From: Chordibacter forsetii
Lineage (GTDB): Bacteria > Verrucomicrobiota > Verrucomicrobiia > Opitutales > Seribacteraceae
Assembly (NCBI RefSeq): GCF_964187505.1
Contig: NZ_CAXLML010000122.1
Span: 1-5,656, forward strand
Length of the DNA: 5,656 nucleotides
Reading direction: 5' to 3'
In this document: positions 1 through 5,656 of the stretch, piece by piece
Layout of the letters: each line of letters starts with the position of its first letter
Position numbering within the stretch: position 1 is the first letter of the stretch
The notes under the pieces: generated by a model
The model's database searches: none
Seen by the model: only the letters and a program-made list of their open reading frames with translations
What the model was told of the DNA's origin: nothing
Program-made: the position numbers and the translations under genes

Positions 1-1
1 T

Positions 2-1168
2 GATCCTTTTTCACTCGAGCGTCTTTTACAAACTTGCTTTGATCTACCCTCCGATTCAATCAAGTGTTGTGTTTTAATCGATTTGGACGACCCAACCCTA
101 GTCATTGGTAAAAAGTTTCTTGAATCGGAAGGTTTAGAGGTACAAAAAAGAGCAGTCACTCATTTCTATGAACCTCTGGGCGGGGATCTAGGAAAAAAAT
201 TAAATATTTCTTCTTGCGATTTGTTTTCTTTCAAAACTACTGGTGGTAGTAATTTAGATCCCGAAAATGAACTTTTTGATATCTCAGGTAATAAGCTTAC
301 ATTCACAGATGATATTTGCCCCAAATATGATCTAATTTTAGCTATAACCGATTATTCTTTGACAGCCCCACTAACAGCAATGGCTAAGAAATTTAATTTC
401 CGCGGGGCAACCCTTCACGGAGTTAATGATATTATCTTGAATTCTGGCCTTAGCATTGACTACCTCAAGGTGAGTAGACAAGCAGAACTATTTAGAGGTG
501 TTTTAGACCGTGCTGATTTTTTCGATCTTTCCTTCGATTGTTTGGGGGAAAATTACGAATTGAGAATCGATTGCAGCCAACAAGTTGCCCAAAAAAGCCA
601 TGGTATTTGCCCTACAGGTACTCCAGATGTTGCTAATCTTCCAGCCGGTGAAGTTTATTTTGTTCCATCAGGTGCTTCAGGGTCATTTCCTTTTCGTTTT
701 TCAGATGGCACTCTAGCCGAAATGATTGTTAATGATGGTGCTATCACTTCTGCTAGATTGATTCGTGGAGATACTAACCTTGTTGCCCAAAGAAATACCC
801 AGCTTAACGAGGATCCCGCCACGGGAATTATTGGTGAGCTCGGATTTGGCACTCAATTGCTTCCTTTTTCTGGTTGTGATATTCAAGACGAAAAAATTCT
901 TGGAACTTGCCATGTTGCAACAGGCCGAAGTGATCATCTTGGAGGAAACTTGACTCCCGAACTTTTTAATTCGAGACAAAATGCCTCTCATGATGATATT
1001 CTTTATGCACCACCCAAGACTCCGGAAATTTTGGTAACTTCTGTTCAAATTCATAAAAATGGTCAAACCCACAAAATCTTACAAGATTTTGTACCCACTC
1101 CTTATTTATTAAATCTCCTTTCTTCGGAGTATCCAGTAGAATTGATTGCAGATGTTGTTCCTGCATAA
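2..1168 (+). CDS. M29-family-like metallohydrolase (aminopeptidase T/AmpS-type fold), 5' end missing
   Basis: The frame is open from the left edge, so the gene is partial. The TTG at 83 could serve as a start, but the codons before it (2-82) encode plausible family sequence, including a hydrophobic strand ending in LIDLDDP just where the fold needs one. The visible part is 388 residues against roughly 410 in known M29 aminopeptidases. Motifs seen are LPAGEVYF (Glu at 650-652), GELGFGTQ (Glu at 836-838), GTCHVATGRS (His at 911-913) and SHDD (His at 989-991, Asp at 995-997). Their order and spacing match the two Glu, two His and one Asp that bind the dinuclear metal centre in AmpS-type enzymes. 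The catalytic Tyr that lies seven residues after the first His in AmpS corresponds to Asp here (932-934), so a non-peptidase activity is possible; NicX-type dioxygenases share this fold. No signal peptide is visible, and a cytoplasmic location is inferred. The substrate is unknown. The family call is fairly secure, the reaction is not. Confidence 0.82.
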   Translation, partial: DPFSLERLLQTCFDLPSDSIKCCVLIDLDDPTLVIGKKFLESEGLEVQKRAVTHFYEPLGGDLGKKLNISSCDLFSFKTTGGSNLDPENELFDISGNKLTFTDDICPKYDLILAITDYSLTAPLTAMAKKFNFRGATLHGVNDIILNSGLSIDYLKVSRQAELFRGVLDRADFFDLSFDCLGENYELRIDCSQQVAQKSHGICPTGTPDVANLPAGEVYFVPSGASGSFPFRFSDGTLAEMIVNDGAITSARLIRGDTNLVAQRNTQLNEDPATGIIGELGFGTQLLPFSGCDIQDEKILGTCHVATGRSDHLGGNLTPELFNSRQNASHDDILYAPPKTPEILVTSVQIHKNGQTHKILQDFVPTPYLLNLLSSEYPVELIADVVPA

Positions 1169-1206
1169 TTTGTTCTTATATTACCCGCATACTTTACCCT
1201 TTTAAT

Positions 1207-1227
1207 ACTTTGCAAAAAAAGCAAAGT
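1207..1227 (+). terminator. Small hairpin after the M29-like gene, possible weak terminator
   Basis: A perfect 7-bp inverted repeat, ACTTTGC and GCAAAGT, encloses a loop of seven A residues. It lies 38 bases after the stop of the upstream gene and 49 bases before the first ATG of the next. No run of T follows the stem (the next bases are TAGTTGAG), so it is not a canonical intrinsic terminator. It could be a weak terminator, an mRNA 3'-end stabiliser or chance in AT-rich DNA. The rest of the 1169-1276 spacer shows no convincing promoter, operator or ribosome binding site. Confidence 0.3.
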
Positions 1228-1276
1228 TAGTTGAGTTTATATTATTGGCACAATGATGTGTCTTTAATGTAACTGT

Positions 1277-4200
1277 ATGTCTCTTATTTCTTCAATTAAA
1301 GTGTATTTGCATGTGGCTGTTCCTTTTCGCTTATTTCCTTTGTGGTTGAATAAAAAATCTTACTTTTTGTACCTAGTTTTAGGCCAAAGTTTTCTCTTTG
1401 CTCAAATCCAGCAGAGTTATTCATTTAGCTGGGATACCAATCAAAGTTCTTTTTCTAATAACGGGGAAATATTCCCCACCTTGAATTTATTTGAAAATTG
1501 TTTCTATCTTTTTGAAGCAAGTGGTGCTGAGTTTACCATCACTGAAGCAAATGGGTCGATCTTTGTTGGGGATGAATTATTTGGAAATAAAATAAGTGGA
1601 GAAAATCAGTACATCTTACTTAAAGCATCAGCAAGCACTCCAAGTACCCTCCTTTACAAAAATTTAGAATCCCCAAATGTTTATGGAGAAATTAATATTA
1701 TTCCTTATCTCGATTTCGATCTTTTAAAAATGCAAAACCCTCAACAATTTGCTAAGTTTGGTAGCAGTGTAGAAATTGGTTTTGAGGGGAAAATATTAGT
1801 AGGTGCTCCTGGTTTCAATAACAACGAAGGTTTAATTGAACAATTCAGTTTCAATGACGACGTTAAATATTATCATGAATTATCGATTTCCTCTCCTTTA
1901 AGCGGAAATGTTGGTTTTGGTTCTTCAATTTCCACTGATTTGAATTCCTCACTTTTTCTAGCAGGAGTTCCTAACGCAGATTCCTTTTTGGGAAAGCTAC
2001 TTAGTTATGGTAATCCCCAGCAGTCCCCAATTGAAATTGCACAAGGATCAACTTCAGGAGATTTACTTGGCTGGTCGTCTTCAATTTCTGGCTCAAAATT
2101 AGCATTTAGTTCCTTGTCCATGACCAATCCTAGCGGGGGATCAGTATCTATTTATGAATTCAGTCCTTCACAAACAATACCTTTATTCGAAAACCTCAAA
2201 CCAGTGGTATCACAATTTGCGAATGAGTTTGGCCAATCTCTTCATTTTGATGACGACCTACTCCTTGTTGGTGCTCCTGGGGAGAATGACCTAATCAGGG
2301 AAGAATCTGGTTCCGCATATATTTTCAAAATTGAGGGAAACTCAACTAGCCAAATTAAAATCCTACCAAGTGATCGTAACAGTGGAGATCGTTTTGGGCA
2401 TTCTGTTTACTTGAATAAGGATCTTATTTTTATAGGTGCTCCTTTTGGTGATGGTTTAATTTCAGATTCAGGAGTTTTGTTTGTCTTTCAATACGATGCT
2501 GAATCCTTGGAGGTTCTAGAGCTTAGTAAAATATTACCTCCGATGGTTGAATCGAATCAGAAGTTTGCCGAATCTTTCGTCTCATCTGGGGATTTTATTT
2601 TTATTGCTGCTCCAAATGCAGGTGTTCGCGGAGAAGTATATATTTATTGTAAGTCCGAAAGTTCATTAAATTGGGAGTTACAAGAAACAATCAAGTTGGA
2701 TGAGTATATTTCAAACCCTAACAACGCAGGAGAAATTTACTTATCAGTCCAGGATGGTGTTCTTGCCATTGGTCTTCCCGGCGAGTCTTCCATTCAGCAA
2801 AGTTCTGGAGCTGTTAAGGTTTTTCATAATCCCGCTTGGGATTTTTCCTCCCTTCCCATTCTTCCGCCCTTTTTCGAGAACAATTCTTTTTTTTCTCATA
2901 GCACTTTTGAGGACATCGGGGTAATCGAGATTGATTTTAATGCTTCCCATCCATTTCTTGAGGAAAGCCTAATTGCTTGGGAAATCAACTCCACTGATGT
3001 GCCTGAAAACACTTTTGATATAAATACGTCTTCGGGAGTATTTAAATTTATGCCTCCAGGTGACCTCTCTGGTTCGATTTCTTTTAACCTACAGGCAATT
3101 AGTCAAGGGCAACGAATCTTACATGATTTTTCAGTCATACTTGATCCGATTCAAGACCCACCAGTTTTCTCAGATTCAGGCTTATCTCTGCCGGATGCAA
3201 CCGTTGGAGAGTCTTATTCTCATCGAATCGAAGTTTTTGATCCGGACGCAGATACCTTACAGTTAACCTTAGTAAATGGTTCTTTACCCAGTGGACTCAC
3301 CCTAGAAAATTTCTTGATTGAAGGGATACCACTGCAAGAAGGAAACTTTAGCCTTGGCTTTAGTCTTTCTGATGGAAATACAGTTATTAATAATGCTTTT
3401 ACCATAGAAGTTCACGAAAGTAATGCAGCCCCCTTGATTTCCTACAATGGAAACGGATTGTCTAGTCCATCTACTTTATCGCTCAACTTATTGGAAAATT
3501 TTTCATTAGAAGACTGGAATACTTTAATATCTAATCTACAAGTTTCTGATGCAGATAATGATGTAGTTAGAATGCAGGTTTTACAGAGTCCCAGTAGTGG
3601 ATTCTTATCAATTCATGATACTTTCGAAAATAATGGAAACTCTATAAAATACTTTCCCAATTTTAACTTTTGGGGTGATGATTCATTCACAGTTCGTTTT
3701 TCAGACAATCATGTAGGAACCCCAAAAACGCATGACCTTACAATCAACCTATCTATTGAATCCCTCAATTCCTCTCCTATTATAACCTCAGATGATCCAT
3801 TAGGTACTGCTTTGGAGGGAGTAACATACAGGCACACCTTTAACATTTACGATGGAGACGGTGACCTAAGCCATTTAACTTTTCAAAATCTGCCAGGTTG
3901 GCTTAATTTTGATAATGTTCGAACTATTTTTGGTAAACCCTCTCGAAGTGATTATCAAGAATCCAGTCAGAGTTTCTTTGTTACCGTATCTGACAAAAAT
4001 GGGGGTAAGTTTAGTCAATCAATTACAATTGATGTAATCCCTGAGAATTACCCTCCTGTCATTAGTTATCTAGATGTTTCCCAAAACTATATTAACTTTA
4101 ATGGGATTGAAGATGTGGGTCCGATAGTTTTTGAGTTAACTGCAGATGACCCAGATAGCAATTCTTCTAGTTTATCGTGGGAAATTTCTAAATTACCTAG

Positions 4201-5656
4201 TTTTGGGAATATTAATGAGATTACTCAAAATTCTACTAATGCCCAGTTCTCCTACCAACCAGATGGAAACTTTAGCGGAAAAGATACCTTGGAAGTTTTG
4301 GTTTATGAAGAATCTGATACGCTATCTTTTGATACAATAACGATAGACTTTCTAGTTGATAATCGGGCTGACCCTCCCAGTTTTGGAAGCCAACCTTTTC
4401 CCGGCTTACTTATTAATGAACCATGGGAATTTATTGTTGAGGGAATAGATCCAGATAAATCAGATATACTGACATTGAAGTCGTTAACCAATTTACCTGA
4501 CTGGTTGTCCTTAGTCCAATCGACTCAGCGGACTTGGACATTTAAAGGCTTTCCCCAATCAATGGATGATGTACCGATACATCTTGAATTATCCGATGGA
4601 AATACCACAGTAAACCAAGAATATATCCTGGAGGTATTAAGTGAACTTCAACCATTGGAGTTCTTGGATTTAGTACCAACTAGCGTTGAATTAACAGAAG
4701 ATTCAAATTGGAGCTTATCCCTGTTAAGAGTTAACTCGATAGATGAAGTGCAGGTTCGATGGAATGTTGTGCAATCTCCCAAAAATGGAAGATTCATTTT
4801 TTCGAAGGGTATTAATGGCACTATTTCTGACTTAACTTATATTCCTGCTAAGCATTTCTTTGGATCAGATAAAATTATCTTGGAAGCAACTGATGGTTAC
4901 ACTGCTGTGGAAGCGATTATCGAATTTGCAGTCGAGAGCGTTGCGGATACGCCTCTATTTTTAGAAATTCCTCAAGGGACAATTTCAGTAGAAAATGAAA
5001 AGTTTGATTTTCTTCTTTCATATGAAGATGGAGATGGAATTAATACTACTGAATTAATCATATCCGGTATGCCACCTTGGTTGAGCAAGGAAATGCTATC
5101 CGAGTCACAATTTTCTAGAACCTTTCGCTTTTTCGGCCAACCCAGTGTCGACCAAATTGGTTCATATGAAATGGGTGCTAATATAAAAAGTCTTATTGAT
5201 AACCTTAACACCTCAACAAGTTTCACATTGGAGGTAAACTATCTGAATCAACCTCCAGTACCTAATTTTACTACTATTTCAGCTGAGGTGGTGGAAGATA
5301 GTTCTAAGCATTGGGATAACTTCCTATCTGCCACTGATAATGAATCTTTAGCAAGCGAACTAATTTGGTCCATTGTTAGTGCCCCTGAGAATGGTCATGC
5401 TCAGATTAACGAAAATGGGTTTCAATTAAGTTATTCTCCCGACTCTAACTATTCTGGTTTGGATTATTTTTCGATAGGAGTCATTGACAACGGGGGAGCA
5501 CAAAATTCACTTCCACAAATGGTGACGATCCCAGTTTCAATTAATGTAACGCAACTTGATGATACTCCATTCTTTGCATCTTCTCCGCCTACAGATTCCA
5601 ATCTTACTGATGTCATAAGCTGGAATGATGAAAAAGACTATGTATACAATATACAT
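1277..5656 (+). CDS. Giant exported protein: signal peptide, cupredoxin-like domain, seven FG-GAP blades, alternating Ig/cadherin-like stalk; 3' end missing
   Basis: I read the frame codon by codon: 1460 codons without a stop, continuing past the right edge. An in-frame TAA at 1265-1267 bounds the start. The only ATG before the hydrophobic segment is at 1277, and no Shine-Dalgarno sequence precedes it. Order of parts by residue: signal peptide 1-42 (Lys26-Lys27, hydrophobic run 28-41, cleavage likely after Ala42 in FLFA|Q); cupredoxin-like region about 47-146; seven FG-GAP-type repeats about 155-519; Ig/cadherin-like modules from about 523 to the edge. Only two cysteines are visible (residues 75 and 458), and Asp, Asn and Ser are frequent, as in secreted surface proteins. 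No enzymatic motif is visible. Adhesion, matrix binding or surface display is inferred from architecture alone. The anchor (for example PEP-CTERM, a type IX sorting domain or a membrane segment) would lie beyond the window. A secreted binding protein without an anchor is the main alternative. Confidence 0.9.
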   Translation, partial: MSLISSIKVYLHVAVPFRLFPLWLNKKSYFLYLVLGQSFLFAQIQQSYSFSWDTNQSSFSNNGEIFPTLNLFENCFYLFEASGAEFTITEANGSIFVGDELFGNKISGENQYILLKASASTPSTLLYKNLESPNVYGEINIIPYLDFDLLKMQNPQQFAKFGSSVEIGFEGKILVGAPGFNNNEGLIEQFSFNDDVKYYHELSISSPLSGNVGFGSSISTDLNSSLFLAGVPNADSFLGKLLSYGNPQQSPIEIAQGSTSGDLLGWSSSISGSKLAFSSLSMTNPSGGSVSIYEFSPSQTIPLFENLKPVVSQFANEFGQSLHFDDDLLLVGAPGENDLIREESGSAYIFKIEGNSTSQIKILPSDRNSGDRFGHSVYLNKDLIFIGAPFGDGLISDSGVLFVFQYDAESLEVLELSKILPPMVESNQKFAESFVSSGDFIFIAAPNAGVRGEVYIYCKSESSLNWELQETIKLDEYISNPNNAGEIYLSVQDGVLAIGLPGESSIQQSSGAVKVFHNPAWDFSSLPILPPFFENNSFFSHSTFEDIGVIEIDFNASHPFLEESLIAWEINSTDVPENTFDINTSSGVFKFMPPGDLSGSISFNLQAISQGQRILHDFSVILDPIQDPPVFSDSGLSLPDATVGESYSHRIEVFDPDADTLQLTLVNGSLPSGLTLENFLIEGIPLQEGNFSLGFSLSDGNTVINNAFTIEVHESNAAPLISYNGNGLSSPSTLSLNLLENFSLEDWNTLISNLQVSDADNDVVRMQVLQSPSSGFLSIHDTFENNGNSIKYFPNFNFWGDDSFTVRFSDNHVGTPKTHDLTINLSIESLNSSPIITSDDPLGTALEGVTYRHTFNIYDGDGDLSHLTFQNLPGWLNFDNVRTIFGKPSRSDYQESSQSFFVTVSDKNGGKFSQSITIDVIPENYPPVISYLDVSQNYINFNGIEDVGPIVFELTADDPDSNSSSLSWEISKLPSFGNINEITQNSTNAQFSYQPDGNFSGKDTLEVLVYEESDTLSFDTITIDFLVDNRADPPSFGSQPFPGLLINEPWEFIVEGIDPDKSDILTLKSLTNLPDWLSLVQSTQRTWTFKGFPQSMDDVPIHLELSDGNTTVNQEYILEVLSELQPLEFLDLVPTSVELTEDSNWSLSLLRVNSIDEVQVRWNVVQSPKNGRFIFSKGINGTISDLTYIPAKHFFGSDKIILEATDGYTAVEAIIEFAVESVADTPLFLEIPQGTISVENEKFDFLLSYEDGDGINTTELIISGMPPWLSKEMLSESQFSRTFRFFGQPSVDQIGSYEMGANIKSLIDNLNTSTSFTLEVNYLNQPPVPNFTTISAEVVEDSSKHWDNFLSATDNESLASELIWSIVSAPENGHAQINENGFQLSYSPDSNYSGLDYFSIGVIDNGGAQNSLPQMVTIPVSINVTQLDDTPFFASSPPTDSNLTDVISWNDEKDYVYNIH
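1346..1402 (+). other. Signal peptide core and alternative TTG start
   Basis: Starting at the TTG at 1346 (codon 24 of the frame) would give M-N-K-K, then a hydrophobic run and the cleavage site FLFA|Q, a textbook 19-residue Sec signal. Starting at the ATG at 1277 adds 23 residues containing Lys8, His12, Arg18 and two prolines, an unusually long n-region though still workable. A TTG at 1340 and GTG codons at 1301 and 1313 are also in frame. No Shine-Dalgarno sequence favours any of them, so the start is unresolved, but export is supported either way. Confidence 0.6.
1415..1714 (+). other. Domain: degenerate cupredoxin-like N-terminal region
   Basis: Residues about 47-146 follow the strand pattern of cupredoxin-like domains found at the start of large marine bacterial surface proteins: an opening strand YSFSW, then PTLNLFENCFYLFEA (compare the family's PTLTL..G.TYTFD), then EFTITEA where copper-binding members have HPF-type sequence, then TLLYKN and finally GEINIIPYLD where members have LYY.C..H..M.G.I.I. 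The His, Cys and Met that would bind copper are absent, so any role should be structural or ligand-binding. The assignment rests on pattern memory, not on a profile match. Confidence 0.45.
1739..2833 (+). repeat. Seven FG-GAP-type repeats, predicted seven-bladed beta-propeller
   Basis: Seven copies of the integrin-alpha/FG-GAP pattern occur at protein level. The 'FG' positions are residues 161 (FG), 214 (FG), 264 (LG), 318 (FG), 373 (FG), 430 (FA) and 485 (GE), spaced 50-57 residues apart. Matching 'GAP' positions are GAP at 176, GVP at 230, none recognisable in repeat 3, then GAP at 332, GAP at 387, AAP at 444 and GLP at 499. Most blades end in a G-x-x-YIF-like strand, such as GSAYIF, GVLFVF, GEVYIY and GAVKVF. 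Repeats 4 and 5 are closest to consensus. Seven blades is the number that closes an integrin-type propeller. The DxDxDG calcium loops of classical FG-GAP repeats are absent, which fits the FG-GAP_2 type better. The repeats are too diverged to be visible as DNA repeats. Confidence 0.85.
2843..5656 (+). repeat. Tandem Ig/cadherin-like modules of two alternating types (B-A)n, nine complete and one partial
   Basis: Module ends are marked by a proline junction followed by a hydrophobic strand (DPPVF, AAPLI, SSPII, PPVIS, DPPSF, QPLEF, DTPLF, QPPVP, DTPFF). By residue: B1 about 523-629, A1 630-719, B2 720-834, A2 835-927, B3 928-1034, A3 1035-1126, B4 1127-1226, A4 1227-1327, B5 1328-1431, A5 from 1432 to the edge. 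B modules carry an early ED, a turn such as SPKNGRF or APENGHA, and a Y-x-P...F-x-G-x-D signature (YFPNFNFWGDD, YQPDGNFSGKD, YIPAKHFFGSD, YSPDSNYSGLD), as in tandem-95/cadherin-like repeats. A modules carry DPD- or DGDGD-type turns, LPxWL-type strands, then F-x-G-x-P and, in most copies, a closing SDGN-like turn, as in CADG/He_PIG domains. The pairs are 192-205 residues long. The acidic turns may bind calcium and stiffen the stalk; this is inference. Confidence 0.8.

Noticed and set aside
655..1166. Several overlapping ORFs of 62-119 codons on the - strand and in another + frame (655-852, 713-1072, 966-1166 on -; 765-953 on +)
   Set aside because: They lie inside the M29-like gene, whose frame carries recognisable family motifs across the same bases. 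Their translations show no coherent domain, so they are shadow frames.
1253..1267. Tiny frame ATG-ATG-TGT-CTT-TAA just before the giant gene
   Set aside because: It has four codons and no ribosome binding site. It shares the frame of the giant gene but ends at the TAA at 1265, so it cannot be its start. A leader-peptide role has no support.
1231..1273. Possible sigma70-like promoter (TTGAGT at 1231 or TTGGCA at 1245, with weak -10 candidates TGATGT or TGTAAC); also a search for the Bacteroidota-type TAnnTTTG box
   Set aside because: The -10 matches are poor, the second candidate falls almost on the ATG at 1277, and no exact TAnnTTTG was found. This is expected noise in AT-rich DNA.
2648..2650. 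Disulfide-stabilised fold in the giant protein
   Set aside because: The only two cysteines in 1460 residues are far apart (75 in the cupredoxin-like region and 458 in propeller repeat 6), so a conserved disulfide pattern is not supported.
2700..5226. Short ORFs of 61-84 codons in other frames (2700-2924, 3060-3266 and 4146-4340 on +; 2744-2950, 3220-3405, 4303-4491 and 4972-5226 on -)
   Set aside because: All lie within the 1460-codon frame, which has consistent propeller and Ig-module patterns. None has a recognisable product or ribosome binding site.
2843..5656. Recent tandem DNA duplication or phase-variable repeats in the Ig stalk
   Set aside because: The modules repeat only at the level of short protein motifs. 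I see no long near-identical nucleotide blocks or simple-sequence tracts that would allow slippage or recombination.

Overview
The window holds two genes on the + strand, both cut by a window edge, separated by a 108-base gap. The DNA is AT-rich throughout (judged by eye). There are no RNA genes, mobile elements or CRISPR arrays that I can see. The layout suggests an AT-rich, probably aquatic bacterium that makes very large exported multidomain proteins. The lack of recognisable Shine-Dalgarno sites and the signal-peptide end of the type FA|Q would suit Bacteroidota. The cupredoxin-like, FG-GAP and Ig-type architecture would also suit Verrucomicrobiota or Planctomycetota. I cannot decide between them from this sequence.

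Left part (2-1168): the C-terminal 388 residues of a protein resembling the M29 aminopeptidase family (aminopeptidase T/AmpS type and its relatives). The reading frame is open through the left window edge, so the true start lies upstream. The probable metal ligands of the fold are all present, but the family's catalytic tyrosine position appears to hold aspartate, so peptidase activity is uncertain.

Middle (1169-1276): a short spacer with one small perfect hairpin and no convincing promoter.

Right part (1277-5656 and beyond): one uninterrupted reading frame of 1460 codons that runs off the right edge. It encodes a giant exported protein. From the N-terminus it has a signal peptide, a domain resembling a degenerate cupredoxin fold, seven FG-GAP-type repeats that should close into a seven-bladed beta-propeller, and then a long stalk of Ig/cadherin-like modules. 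The stalk modules alternate strictly between two types, one tandem-95-like (B) and one CADG/He_PIG-like (A). Nine complete modules and the start of a tenth are visible. The C-terminus, which would hold any anchoring or secretion signal, is outside the window.

The two genes share a strand, but nothing in the sequence ties their functions together. The right-hand gene is the more interesting one: an adhesin-like or surface-display architecture with an unusual modular order.
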